From Rhodanobacter thiooxydans (GTDB taxonomy: Bacteria; Pseudomonadota; Gammaproteobacteria; Xanthomonadales; Rhodanobacteraceae), in the NCBI RefSeq assembly GCF_021545845.1, contig NZ_CP088923.1:2294001-2358000 (forward strand): a stretch of DNA of 64,000 nt, given 5' to 3'. Below the pieces are notes generated by a model that was not told the DNA's origin, ran no database searches, and worked only from the letters and a program-made list of their open reading frames with translations. Made by a program: the position numbers and the translations under genes. Below are positions 18,254 through 28,210 of this stretch, in pieces. The first letter of the stretch is position 1, and every line of letters starts with the position of its first letter.

Positions 18254-20614
18254 ATGAGTGATGACGATGGTGACGCGGCAACCATAGAAATCGACAAAGT
18301 CCGAGCGTCAAAGGCGGGTCATGCCTTCCATGAAGCGTGGGCCGCGCGCACCGCACTTGAACTCCTGCCGCCGTCGACCGACCTTACCGCTATCACGCTC
18401 GAGGGTTTCGATAAACGAGACGAGCAGAGCTTGGGAACCGGCGCGGTTGAGATTGCCGATCTTGTCAGGTACCACGGTGCCATCGATGTTGCACGGGCGC
18501 AACGAGTCACGGTCGTTCAGTTCAAATACTCGATCGCAAGCGCCGAAACGGCCGTTCGAGCTGCAGACTTGGCGTCGACCCTTGCCAAGTTTGCTGCGAC
18601 CGATGCCGAGCTTCGAGCAACGCATGGCGAAGCCCATGTTATCGCCGTGGTCCGATATGAATTTGCCACGAACAGGCCCATCCACGAGAACTTAGGAAAG
18701 GCAATCTTGGCCGTTGTCGCGGGCACCCAAGAAGCCGGCGATATAGCCCGCCAAGCAGGCCGGATCGCGCAAGCTCTGAAAGACTACCCTCATCCCGTTG
18801 CTGACCTGCTGCGGCGATTGGAGTTGGTCGGCAGCAAGGGAAGCTTGACCGAGGCGGAGCGTGCGATCTCCACAACGCTCGCCGCATGGAGCGAACCAGG
18901 GGATCCGGATGCGGAAAAGCGCCTGCTCAAGCTGCGGAATCTCATCAGGATCAAGGCCGGCCCCGGTAGCGAGACGGACAAGCGAGTTGATCGGGTAGCG
19001 GTTCTGGCTGAGTTGGAAGTGGAGCACGAGGATCGGCTATATCCCACGCCTGACGCGTTTCCCGAGGTAGAGGTCGTCATTCAGCGCGACGTCCTTGGCG
19101 ACATTGCAACCCTCGCACGTGAAACCGGACTGCCTCTCGTTGTTCATGCGGCGGGCGGTATGGGTAAGACGGTCTTGATGCAAGGCCTCGCCGATCGATT
19201 GCGAGCGGATGGCCCCGTGGTGCTCTTCGATGGCTTCGGTGCCGGTCGCTGGCGGGATCCTGCCGACGGCCGGCACCTACCAGAAAGGACGCTTGTCCAC
19301 CTTGCCAATCTCATGGCTGGGCAGGGCCTGTGCGACATTCTGTTGCCCGTGTCGGACGTAACGGGTTTGCTGAGAGCGTTCCGCCGACGGCTTGCGCAGT
19401 CGGTGGAAACAGCTCGGCGAACTCGCAGCGATGCATGTGTTTCACTGGTGCTTGACGCGATCGACCACGCCGGGCTGGCCGCGCGGGATACCGCGACATC
19501 ATCGTTCGCACACCTTCTCATGCGCAGCATCAGCGTCGATCCGATCGACGGTGTTCGCCTCGTCGCATCGTGCCGGCCTGAACGGCTCGCGCTGGCAACT
19601 GGGGATGCCTCGCACCGTTCTTTCGCAGTTCCACTGTTCACTGACGCGGAAGTGCGTTCCCTCGTAGGGCGGCGCGTACCGGACGCGTCGGACGACGAGA
19701 TCGCCGCTTTGCTGACACGGTCCGGTCGCAATCCACGCTGTCTCGACCACTTGATTGCGACCGGACGACCGTTTGATCCCGTGTCTTTCCCTGACGCCCC
19801 GGGAGAGTCGCAAGATCTGCTCGACGTGCTGCTTCGCAAGCGTCTCACCGAAGCGCGCGAAGCTGCACGTGCTCGCGGTGCAAGCGATGCGGACATTGAT
19901 CTGCTGCTTACTGGTGTCGCTTTGCTCGCGCCCCCGGTTCCCATTGGAGAGCTTGCTGCGGCACACGGCTTGATCGCGGAGCAGGTTGAAAGCTTCGCGG
20001 CCGATCTTGCCCCCTTGCTTGAGCGAACGCCACACGGCCTGATGTTCCGCGATGAACCGACCGAGACCCTGATCCGATCGAGCTACGGTGCGAGCCAAGC
20101 CGGTCGAGACCGCGTTATTGCTGCTCTCCAAGAACGCCAGCTCACTTCAAACTATGCAGCCCGGGCATTGCCCACGTTGCTCACCTCGTTACGCGATGCC
20201 GATCAGCTCATCCGGCTGGCCTACGACCTGCGTGTTCGCCTAGGCGCTTCACAGGTAAGCGTACGCGACATCCGTCTGTCGCGGATCACTGCCGCGATTG
20301 CATTGGCGGGACAGTTGAATCGGCGCGACGATCTTCTTCGCCTGCTGCTGGAAGCGTCGCTTGTTGCCGCGGGCCATGAGCGATCCGATCGCTTCCTCTA
20401 CGAGCATCCTGATCTTGCCGCAGTCGTAGGCGACCCCGAAGCTTTGCGACGGCTTTCCGCGACCCATGTTGGCTGGCCTGGCGGGAAACACGCCGCGCTT
20501 GCACTTGCGAACGTCTTCGCTGGTGACCGAGACGAGGCCCGTCGCCACGCTCGGCGATCAATCGATTGGCACAATTGGGCCGCGCATACCAAACGCAGCA
20601 CGGTGTCACCTTGA
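18254..20614 (+). CDS. nuclease-STAND NTPase (Avs-like), truncated by a transposon
   Basis: 786 aa remain. Residues 15-200 form a Cap4/DUF4297-like dsDNA nuclease: HAFHEAWAARTALELL, then VEIADLV (Glu66, Asp69), then VVQFKYS (Gln89-x-Lys91) as the PD-(D/E)XK core. An NTPase domain follows with Walker A AGGMGKT at about 300-306 and a Walker B-like VSLVLDAIDHA near 400, typical of STAND proteins used in anti-phage defence. The helical repeat sensor that such proteins carry at the C-terminus is missing. The coding sequence runs straight into the transposon inverted repeat at 20602 and picks up a few transposon codons before a stop. ATG 18254 is preferred to TTG 18230. It is probably inactive as a sensor. 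Confidence 0.75.
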   Translation: MSDDDGDAATIEIDKVRASKAGHAFHEAWAARTALELLPPSTDLTAITLEGFDKRDEQSLGTGAVEIADLVRYHGAIDVARAQRVTVVQFKYSIASAETAVRAADLASTLAKFAATDAELRATHGEAHVIAVVRYEFATNRPIHENLGKAILAVVAGTQEAGDIARQAGRIAQALKDYPHPVADLLRRLELVGSKGSLTEAERAISTTLAAWSEPGDPDAEKRLLKLRNLIRIKAGPGSETDKRVDRVAVLAELEVEHEDRLYPTPDAFPEVEVVIQRDVLGDIATLARETGLPLVVHAAGGMGKTVLMQGLADRLRADGPVVLFDGFGAGRWRDPADGRHLPERTLVHLANLMAGQGLCDILLPVSDVTGLLRAFRRRLAQSVETARRTRSDACVSLVLDAIDHAGLAARDTATSSFAHLLMRSISVDPIDGVRLVASCRPERLALATGDASHRSFAVPLFTDAEVRSLVGRRVPDASDDEIAALLTRSGRNPRCLDHLIATGRPFDPVSFPDAPGESQDLLDVLLRKRLTEAREAARARGASDADIDLLLTGVALLAPPVPIGELAAAHGLIAEQVESFAADLAPLLERTPHGLMFRDEPTETLIRSSYGASQAGRDRVIAALQERQLTSNYAARALPTLLTSLRDADQLIRLAYDLRVRLGASQVSVRDIRLSRITAAIALAGQLNRRDDLLRLLLEASLVAAGHERSDRFLYEHPDLAAVVGDPEALRRLSATHVGWPGGKHAALALANVFAGDRDEARRHARRSIDWHNWAAHTKRSTVSP

Positions 20615-20638
20615 TTGTGGTGCAAATAGTGACGCTTC
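20602..20638 (+). repeat. left terminal inverted repeat of the Tn3-family element
   Basis: Starts GGTGTCACC and contains the inner block TGGTGCAAATAGTGAC, which is shared with the right end. The inner TAGTGAC-type block is the usual transposase-binding part of Tn3-family ends. Confidence 0.9.
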
Positions 20639-20758
20639 TCCGGCGCGTGTATCGCATTGATCTTGAAGGGAATATTACCTTGCTCGGAAACATAAGTTGC
20701 GTAAAATCAAGGGGTTGCTGTTAGTCTCTGATCTCCCCCGGCAAAGTTGGAGGCAGGC

Positions 20759-23692
20759 ATGCGGTACTGGCAGACGCCCTACCTTGGGCTGCGATCCATC
20801 CCCAAGGAGCTGAACCAGTTCGAGCTCAACGCCTTCTTCAGCTATTCGCCCAAGGAACGGAGCACCATCTTTGCCAAACGCGATGGCTTGCATCGGCTTG
20901 CCTTGGCGCTGCAGATCGGTTTCATCCGGATGACGGGCAGCTTGCTCACGGCCGTCAAAGTGGTTCCGGCCGAGTTATGGGCGCATCTCGGTGAAACGCT
21001 CGGCATCGAAACGCCGAATATCGCGTCGCTGCGATCACTGTATCGTCGACACCGAACCCTGTTCACGCACCAGAATGCGGCCATGGAGGTGCTGGGTTTC
21101 GCGCGCATGTCGGAGCACCAGCGTCGCGCTCTGGTGCGCTACCTGCGCACCGAGGTGATGTCAGAGTTCGACCGCCATCGTTTGATGACGCGGGTCAACA
21201 TCTGGCTTTACGAGCATGGCATCCTGATCGAGGGCGAACGTCCTTTGAAGGGCGCCATCGCTGCGGCGCTGAAGCTGGCCGAGGACGAACTTGAGGGCGT
21301 GATTCAACAGGATGTCCCGGCAACCATGCTCGCCGCGTGGGTGCAGGCTTGCCACGAGCCCGATGGCAAAGGACTCGCCATGCAGGAATGGCTCGCGCAG
21401 GCGCCGCATCGGAACTCGCTGCCGCAGATTCGGGAACAGTTCGAGCGTATCCAGCTCCTGACGCAATTGGGTGTCGCCGCTCACCCCATGCCGTCGGTGT
21501 CCGACCACATCAAACGCCACTACGCCCAAGCCATGGCTGATCGGCCGCCCTCGGTGAGTAAGCGCCTGGCCGACGCGCGCCGAACCATTGAGGTGTCGTG
21601 TTTCCTGCATACCGCGCTCTGCGTCGCGACGGATCGTCTTCTCGCCATGACCCGCCAGCACATCGCCGACCTGTGGCGGAAAGGCATGGACGCCGTCACC
21701 CAATCCGCCGAATCACGCGCGCGCACCCTGACCGCTTTTGCAAAAGAAATCCGCGAGCTCGCGCTGGACAGCTCTCTCAGCGAAGGCGACCTGCGCAAGG
21801 CCATGCTGAGTGCCGTGGAGAAAGTTGGCGGCACCAAGCGAATCACCCGTGCCCGCCTGACGCGTGAACAACTGCTGATCCAGAACAGCCGCAACTCACG
21901 ATCCTTGCTGAAGATGCTGTGCGCGCTGCCGTTCGAGAGCGCCTCACCTCATCCGGTGATCCAGGCCATGGATGCGCTCCGCGCCATCTATCAGGATCGC
22001 AAGCCGTCGCTGCCCGAGGAGATACCGGTCGCCTTGGGCAAGGTGTGGGACGACATGTTGGTGGACATCGATCGGCAACGTGCGCTCCAGGCGTTCGAAG
22101 TGGCGACCTTGTTGGCGATGCGGCGCGCTCTGAAGAGCGGAAGCCTGTACATTGGACACAGCTTCAGTTTCCGCAGTCGCGAAAGCATGCTAATCCCCGC
22201 GGATGAGTGGGCCAAGAGCAAGCCGCAGCATTACGCACGGTTGAAGCTGCCGCGCGACCCGAAGGAATTCACCGAGCCGCTGATCAAAGAAGTATCGCGG
22301 CAGCTACAAGCCTTGGACAAGGCGGTGAAGGCCGGTGACGTCCTCGTGGACACGCACGGGATACATATCCCCAAAGCCGCCGCCGAGGACGTGCCTGAAG
22401 GCGTGTCCGTCCTGCGGGATGCCCTCGTGGAACGCATCGGCGCGGAAGAGTTGCCGGGCGTCATGATGGAAGTGGACAGCCATACCCGTTTCAGCTGGAT
22501 GCTCCTGGGACGCGAACCCCGCTCGGTCGATGAACTGCGACTGGTGTACGCCGGCCTCCTCGCGCATGGCACCGCCTTGTCGGCGGCCGATACGGCGCGG
22601 ATGATGCCGGGGCTCTCCGCCCAGGCGGTGAACCAGAGCATGCGATGGATGGCACAGGAAAAACGCCTGCGCGAAGCCAACGCCGCCGTCTTCGAATTCA
22701 TGCACAGCCATCCGATCGCCGAAAGCTGGGGGCGCGCGGATCTAGCGTCAGCGGACATGATGAGCCGGGAAACGGTCAAGAGCAGCTATTTGGCACGGCG
22801 CGACCCCCGCACGAAGAAGAAATCCATCGGCATCTACACGCACATTCATGACCGCTGGGGCATCTTTTACGATCAGCCCATCGTGCTTGGCGAGCGGCAG
22901 GCCGGCGTGGCGCTGGAGGGCGTGCTCCGCCAGGATACGGTTGCGATCAAGCAGTTGGCCGTGGATACGCACGGGCAGACCGAATTCAGCATGTTCCTGG
23001 GCAAGACCGTCCAGAAGGACATCTGCCCACGATTGCGGGATGCCAGTGCGCACAAGTTGTACGTGACCCCGGAGATGGAGGTGCCCGAGGGGCTCAGCGC
23101 AGTGATCGCCAAGAACCTCGCTCACCCCGAGAGGTTAGAGGCCGTGTGGGATGAGTGCGTGCGCATGGCGGCTTCCACCCTGATGGGCAAAGCCAGCGCC
23201 GTCGATATCCTTTCCCGGTTCGGTTCGGCCGCCAAGGGCGATGCGTTGTACGACGCCGGCGTCCAGATCGGACGGTTGCTGCTCACGCTCTTCCTGTGCC
23301 GTTGGTTCACGCTGCCGGAGTTTCGGCGCGAAATACTGCGTACGCTCAATCACGGGGAGCGGGTTCATGTGCTGGAGCACGCCTTGGAAACCGGCAAGGT
23401 GCCGCGGCATCAGTTGAATGCCGCCATCCGCCTTCGTGGCGTCTCGTCGTCGATCACGCTGTTGAGCAACATCGTGATGGCGTGGACCACAACGCGCATG
23501 CAGCAGTCGCTGGCAGGCCTGCCGAAAGACATTGGCGCGCATGCCGTTCCGGAGAACCTGCGCCATATCGCTCCCATCCAGGAGGGGCTTATTAATTTCC
23601 GGGGGCTGTTCGTATTCCCCATCGAGCGATATATGGCGCGACTGCTCCCTGGCCTGCAGCCCGTCAGATCTGTGCTTCGAGGCATTCGATAA
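20759..23692 (+). CDS. tnpA: Tn3-family transposase
   Basis: 977 aa, normal length for the family. The N-terminal DNA-binding region starts MRYWQTPYLGLRSIPKELNQFELNAFFSYS. The catalytic DDE set is visible late in the protein: Asp in LASADMMS, Asp in LAVDTHGQTEF, and Glu in LNHGERVHVLEHAL. KSIGIYTHIHDRWGIFYDQ precedes the second Asp. ATG 20759 follows GGAGG at 20748-20752. It replicatively moves the element between the 37-bp repeats. Its C-terminus (IERYMARLLPGL) differs from that of the tnpA fragment at 30794, so the two elements belong to different transposase lineages. Confidence 0.93.
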   Translation: MRYWQTPYLGLRSIPKELNQFELNAFFSYSPKERSTIFAKRDGLHRLALALQIGFIRMTGSLLTAVKVVPAELWAHLGETLGIETPNIASLRSLYRRHRTLFTHQNAAMEVLGFARMSEHQRRALVRYLRTEVMSEFDRHRLMTRVNIWLYEHGILIEGERPLKGAIAAALKLAEDELEGVIQQDVPATMLAAWVQACHEPDGKGLAMQEWLAQAPHRNSLPQIREQFERIQLLTQLGVAAHPMPSVSDHIKRHYAQAMADRPPSVSKRLADARRTIEVSCFLHTALCVATDRLLAMTRQHIADLWRKGMDAVTQSAESRARTLTAFAKEIRELALDSSLSEGDLRKAMLSAVEKVGGTKRITRARLTREQLLIQNSRNSRSLLKMLCALPFESASPHPVIQAMDALRAIYQDRKPSLPEEIPVALGKVWDDMLVDIDRQRALQAFEVATLLAMRRALKSGSLYIGHSFSFRSRESMLIPADEWAKSKPQHYARLKLPRDPKEFTEPLIKEVSRQLQALDKAVKAGDVLVDTHGIHIPKAAAEDVPEGVSVLRDALVERIGAEELPGVMMEVDSHTRFSWMLLGREPRSVDELRLVYAGLLAHGTALSAADTARMMPGLSAQAVNQSMRWMAQEKRLREANAAVFEFMHSHPIAESWGRADLASADMMSRETVKSSYLARRDPRTKKKSIGIYTHIHDRWGIFYDQPIVLGERQAGVALEGVLRQDTVAIKQLAVDTHGQTEFSMFLGKTVQKDICPRLRDASAHKLYVTPEMEVPEGLSAVIAKNLAHPERLEAVWDECVRMAASTLMGKASAVDILSRFGSAAKGDALYDAGVQIGRLLLTLFLCRWFTLPEFRREILRTLNHGERVHVLEHALETGKVPRHQLNAAIRLRGVSSSITLLSNIVMAWTTTRMQQSLAGLPKDIGAHAVPENLRHIAPIQEGLINFRGLFVFPIERYMARLLPGLQPVRSVLRGIR

Positions 23693-23994
23693 AGCAGCGT
23701 GGTGACGACAACTGCGGCTAAGTAGCACACGGACGACGAAGTTGTGGTGATGCTTACTTGGCATGGCGACTTGCAAGCTTCGGCCCTACTCTCTATCTGT
23801 CAACACCGCGATGTCGCGTACTCTAGCGAGAGCAATCACGATGCCCAGTAAGCGTTGACCACGGTGGCGCTTGCAATCACAGACCACCATGTCGGTGTTA
23901 ATCAACCTGTGCGGCTGGACAACGGGTCGAAATCGGCCGTGAGTTTCCGATCATCTGGGTAGATACATACATCGGACGGTATCGCCGGAGCTAC
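23693..23994 (+). other. 302-bp gap inside the transposon
   Basis: It lies between the ends of two convergent genes (tnpA and the RND permease). I see no gene, RNA or clear terminator in it. It may be the boundary between transposon backbone and cargo. Confidence 0.5.
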
Positions 23995-26900
23995 TCATGC
24001 AGCATTCTCGGAGCTGGCCACTCGCCGCCCATGTAGCCACGCACGGAGGCGATCCAAGTACAGATACACCACCGGCGTTGAATACAGCGTCAGCAACTGG
24101 CTGAAAACGAGTCCGCCAACGATGGCCACGCCCAGCGGTCGCCGCAGTTCCGCACCGGTGCCGCCGCCGACCGCCAGCGCGACGCCCGCCAGCAAGGCCG
24201 CCATCGTGGTCATCAGGATCGGGCGGAAACGCAGCAGGCAGGCTTCGCGGATCGCCTCACGCGGCGCCAATCCGCGCTCGCGTTCCGCGGCAATCGCGAA
24301 GTCCACCAGCATGATGCCGTTCTTCTTGACGATGCCGGTCACCAGCACCACGCCGATCATACCGATCACGCTGAGATCCATGTGCGCGAGGTCGAGCGCC
24401 ACCAGTGCGCCGAGGCCGGCCGACGGCAGGGTCGAGAGGATCGTCAGCGGGTGGATGTAGTCCTCGTACAGGATGCCCAGCACCACGTACACCGCCACCA
24501 CGGTCAGCAGGAACATCCACGCGAGACTCGCCAGCGACTGCTCGAACGCGCCCGCGTTGCCGGTGAACTTGCGCGCAACGCCGGCGGGCATGCCGATGGC
24601 CTGCGCCGCCTGCCGGATCGCCGCTACCGCCTGTCCCAGCGAGACACCGGGCCGCAGGTTGAAGGACAGGTTCACCGCGGGGAACTGCCCCTGGTGGACG
24701 ATGGAAAGCGGCCCGGTGGCCTCGGTGTCGACGCGCACCACGGCGGACAGCGGCACCGTGCTGTTGGTGGTGGACTTGACGTAGAGATCGTCGAGCGAGC
24801 CCAGCCGGTGCAGTTGCTGCGGCGTCGCTTCGAGGATCAGCGGATAAGTGCCGACCTGGGTGAAATACTGGCTGATCTGGCGCTGGCCGTAGGCGTCGTC
24901 CAGGGTGTCGTCGATGGACTGGATGGAAACGCCCAGCTTCGCCGCCGTGGCGCGGTCGATGGCAATGCCCAGTTGCGGCGCGGCATCCTGCAGATCGCTG
25001 GCCACGCCTTCGATCTCAGGCAGCCGATGCATGGCCGCCAGCATCTTCGCCGACCAGTGGCGCAGCTCGTCGAGGTTCGCGTCCTGCAAGGTGAACTGGT
25101 AGTTGCCGCGCGAGCTGCGGCCGCCCACGGTGATGTCCTGCACCGCGTGCAGGTGCAGCGCGGCGTCGCCAATGTCGCGCAAGGCGTGATTGAGGCGTTC
25201 GATCACGCGCGGCGCCGCCAGCTTCCGTTCCGAATGCGGTTTCAGCACGATGAAATAGCGCGCGGTGTTCTGCGTCTGCGCGAAGCCGTTGCCGCCGGTG
25301 CTGCCCGTCCACGAGGCCACGCCCGCCACCGCCGGATCAGTAGCGACGACCGCGTCGATGCGGCGTTCCAGTTGCTGCATGCGTGCCGGCGACACGCTTT
25401 GCGCCGCGTCCGCCAGCGCGCCGATCAGGCCGGTATCCTGGGTTGGGAAGAAACCCTTGGGAATGGCCCAGGCCAGCGCCACGGCTAGCACCATCGTGGC
25501 GAGGAAGCCCGCGAGCATCCACGGCGCATGCGCCAGCACCCTATCCAGCGAGCGGCGATAGCCCGCCGTCAACCGCTCGAAACCCTGCTCGATACGCCGC
25601 GACCAGAGGCCCGGCGCGCGTTGCGCCGGATGGATCCAACGCGCGCACAACATCGGCGCCAGCGTCAGCGCAACCAGTGCCGACACCACCACCGCGGCGA
25701 TCACCGTGAACGCGAACTCGCGGAACATGCGCCCGATCACCCCGCTCATGAAGGCCGTCGGCAACAACACGAACACCAGCGACAGGCTCATCGACAGCAC
25801 GGTGAAGCCAATCTCGCGCGTGCCGTGCAACGCCGCCGCCGACGCGGGCTCGCCGGCCTCGACATGGCGGTAGATGTTCTCGATCACCACGATCACGTCG
25901 TCCACCACGAAACCCACCGCGATGGTCAGCGCCATCAGCGAGAGGTTGTCCAGGCTGAAGCCGAACCAGCCCATCGCCGCGAACGTGCCGAGCAGCACCA
26001 CGATCAAGGTGATGCCCGGGATCACGGTGGCCAGCAGGTTGCGCAGGAACAGCGCCACCACCAGCACCACCAGCGCGACGGTGAGCACGAGGGTGAACTC
26101 TACGTCGCGCACCGAGGCGCGGATGGTGGTGGTGCGATCCAGCACCGTATGCACCTCCACGCCCGCCGGCAGGTTGGCGGTGAGCTCGGGCAGGCGCGCC
26201 TTGATACGGTTTACCGTGTCGATGACGTTGGCGCCGGGCTGCCGGTAGATCGTCAGCAGGATCGCGGGCTGGTTGTCGTAATACGCCGCCGCGGTGCGGT
26301 CGGCGGCAGCGCGCACGGCGCGGCCCACGTCCGCCACCTGCACCGGCGCGCCATTGCGGTAGGCGAGCACGACGTGCTCGAACTTCTTCGCCTCGGTGAG
26401 CTGGTCGTTGGCGGCGATGGTGTAGCCGGTGGTGGGTGTGTCCAGCGCGCCCTTGGCGGCATCGGTGCTGGCGGCGACCAGCGCGGCGCGCGCCTGTTCC
26501 AGGGTCAGCCCCATCGCGGCCAGCTTCGCCGGATCGAGCTGCACCCGGATTGCCGGCTGCTGCTCGCCGCCCAGCGCCACCTCGGCCACGCCGGACACCT
26601 GCGAGATCGAGCGTGCCAGCAAGTTGTCGACCTCGTCGTCGACCGTGGTCAGCGGCAGCGATGAGGACGTGGCCGCGAGTATCAGGATCGGTGCATCGGC
26701 GGGGTCGAGCTTCTTCCATGTCGGCGGCGTGGTCATCGTGGTCGGCAGCGACTTGCTGGCCGCGGTGAGCGCGGCCTGCACGTCCTGCGCCGCGGCGTCG
26801 ATGTTGCGGTTGAGCGCGAACTGGACCGTGATCGAAGTGGCGCCCTGCGCGCTGAACGAGGTCATCTCGCTGACGCCGGCGATCTGGCCGAGCTGGCGCT

Positions 26901-27102
26901 CCAGCGGCGTGGCCACCGAGGCGGCCATGGTCGCCGGACTCGCGCCGGGCAGCGTCGCCGTCACCTGGATGGTGGGGAAGTCGATGGCTGGCAGCGGCGC
27001 CACCGGCAGGCGCGGAAACACGATCAGGCCCAGCACGGCGATGGCCGCCATCAGCAGCGTGGTGGCTACCGGACGCGCGATGAACGGGGCGGACAGATTC
27101 AC
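23995..27102 (-). CDS. RND multidrug efflux permease (MdtC/MuxC type)
   Basis: 1035 aa, full length for the HAE1/AcrB-type RND family. It starts MNLSAPFIARPVATTLLM as MdtB/MdtC/MuxC proteins do. It has twelve predicted helices and two large periplasmic loops. The proton-relay acidic pair is in VGFVVDDVIVVIENIYRH near residue 400, and the late GIVKKNGIMLVDFAI motif is near 930. MdtB and MdtC normally work as a heterodimer with a periplasmic adaptor and an outer-membrane channel. Here the gene is alone in the transposon with no adaptor, partner permease or TolC, so it must borrow them from the host or serve as an accessory pump. It is transcribed away from the LysR gene. Confidence 0.9.
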   Translation of the reverse strand: MNLSAPFIARPVATTLLMAAIAVLGLIVFPRLPVAPLPAIDFPTIQVTATLPGASPATMAASVATPLERQLGQIAGVSEMTSFSAQGATSITVQFALNRNIDAAAQDVQAALTAASKSLPTTMTTPPTWKKLDPADAPILILAATSSSLPLTTVDDEVDNLLARSISQVSGVAEVALGGEQQPAIRVQLDPAKLAAMGLTLEQARAALVAASTDAAKGALDTPTTGYTIAANDQLTEAKKFEHVVLAYRNGAPVQVADVGRAVRAAADRTAAAYYDNQPAILLTIYRQPGANVIDTVNRIKARLPELTANLPAGVEVHTVLDRTTTIRASVRDVEFTLVLTVALVVLVVALFLRNLLATVIPGITLIVVLLGTFAAMGWFGFSLDNLSLMALTIAVGFVVDDVIVVIENIYRHVEAGEPASAAALHGTREIGFTVLSMSLSLVFVLLPTAFMSGVIGRMFREFAFTVIAAVVVSALVALTLAPMLCARWIHPAQRAPGLWSRRIEQGFERLTAGYRRSLDRVLAHAPWMLAGFLATMVLAVALAWAIPKGFFPTQDTGLIGALADAAQSVSPARMQQLERRIDAVVATDPAVAGVASWTGSTGGNGFAQTQNTARYFIVLKPHSERKLAAPRVIERLNHALRDIGDAALHLHAVQDITVGGRSSRGNYQFTLQDANLDELRHWSAKMLAAMHRLPEIEGVASDLQDAAPQLGIAIDRATAAKLGVSIQSIDDTLDDAYGQRQISQYFTQVGTYPLILEATPQQLHRLGSLDDLYVKSTTNSTVPLSAVVRVDTEATGPLSIVHQGQFPAVNLSFNLRPGVSLGQAVAAIRQAAQAIGMPAGVARKFTGNAGAFEQSLASLAWMFLLTVVAVYVVLGILYEDYIHPLTILSTLPSAGLGALVALDLAHMDLSVIGMIGVVLVTGIVKKNGIMLVDFAIAAERERGLAPREAIREACLLRFRPILMTTMAALLAGVALAVGGGTGAELRRPLGVAIVGGLVFSQLLTLYSTPVVYLYLDRLRAWLHGRRVASSENAA

Positions 27103-27289
27103 TGGCGACGACTCCGGGTCGGTGGACAGGCAGGCCGCACTTGTCAGAAAGAAACAGCGGTGCTATCGGTAGCGTCCGGCTGGAATTGCACCGTCATGAC
27201 GCGACAAGCCAGCAATGTATGCGCTTGTGTCCGTCGCGGCGAACGATTTCAGGCACGGCTAAGCATCACAAAACCTATCGGTAGACGTC
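27103..27289. promoter_or_regulatory. divergent control region between the RND permease and LysR genes
   Basis: A 187-bp spacer between divergently read genes, the usual place for a LysR operator controlling its neighbour. No exact T-N11-A palindrome could be fixed by eye, so binding sites are not assigned. Confidence 0.5.
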
Positions 27290-28210
27290 GTGACGGCCGC
27301 ATTGCCTTCGTTGAACCAACTCCGCGCCTTCGAGGCCGCCGCCAGGCTCGGCAGCTTTGCCGCGGCGGCGGTCGAGTTGCACGTGACGCCGGCCGCAGTC
27401 AGCCAGAAGGTGCGGCTGCTCGAAGGCCGGCTCGGCTTTCCCCTGTTCAAGCGCCTGCCGAACGGGCTGGATCTGACCGACCAGGGCCGCGCCTACCAGC
27501 CCGGCCTGCAGAACGCCTTCGAGGCCATCGCGCGGCTGACCGACGAAGTGCGCGCGATGCGCGCCGGCCCGGTGCTGACCGTGGGCGTGGCGCCGGCGCT
27601 GGCGATGCACTGGCTGATCCCGCGCCTGCCCACCTTCAACCGCGACCACCCGGACATCGAGGTGCGTATCGCCACCGGCGGCCTGATGAACCCACTGCGC
27701 GACGACTGGACCTGCACCGTGCGTCGCGGCAACGGCGACTGGCCGGGCTACACCGCCGAGGAACTGTTCGCCAGCACGCTGGTGGCCGTATGCACGCCCG
27801 CACTGGCCCCATCGCTGCGCAAGCCGGCGGATCTGCGCAAGCGACCCGCCATCGTCGTGTCTCATCTGCGCGAGCAATGGGCTTGGTGGTTCAAGGTCGT
27901 GGGGGGCAAGCCCGCCGGCATCCTGCGGGAAGTCTCCTTCGGCAGCTCCGCGATGGCGGTGCAGGCGGCGCTGGACGGTGTGGGCGTGCTGGTGGCGCAA
28001 CTGCCCTACGTCAGTGACGCGCTGGCTTCCGGCCGACTGGTCGCCCCGTTCGGGATACCGACGCAACGCTACGAAAGCTGGTACCTCGCGTTCCGCGCGG
28101 TGCGCGCCGAGAATGGCGCGTTGCGTGTCTTCCGCACGTGGCTGCACGAAGAGGCAGCGCATCAGCGGGACAAGTACCCGATCACGGCATCTCACGCGAT
28201 CACAAACTGA
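27290..28210 (+). CDS. LysR-family (GcvA-like) regulator
   Basis: 306 aa with a GTG start at 27290. The N-terminal winged helix-turn-helix is typical: LPSLNQLRAFEAAARLGSFAAAAVELHVTPAAVSQKVRLLE, with the glycine/arginine-rich wing and LTDQGRAY at about residue 65. The effector domain from about residue 90 contains LTVGVAPALAMHWLIPRLPTF, the GcvA-subgroup pattern. It is divergent from the RND permease and very likely controls it. The ligand is unknown. Together they form the only cargo of the transposon. Confidence 0.88.
   Translation: MTAALPSLNQLRAFEAAARLGSFAAAAVELHVTPAAVSQKVRLLEGRLGFPLFKRLPNGLDLTDQGRAYQPGLQNAFEAIARLTDEVRAMRAGPVLTVGVAPALAMHWLIPRLPTFNRDHPDIEVRIATGGLMNPLRDDWTCTVRRGNGDWPGYTAEELFASTLVAVCTPALAPSLRKPADLRKRPAIVVSHLREQWAWWFKVVGGKPAGILREVSFGSSAMAVQAALDGVGVLVAQLPYVSDALASGRLVAPFGIPTQRYESWYLAFRAVRAENGALRVFRTWLHEEAAHQRDKYPITASHAITN

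Noticed and set aside
23995..27102. Long plus-strand frames opposite the RND permease
   Set aside because: They are mirror frames caused by GC-rich codon use; the minus strand carries all family motifs without interruption.
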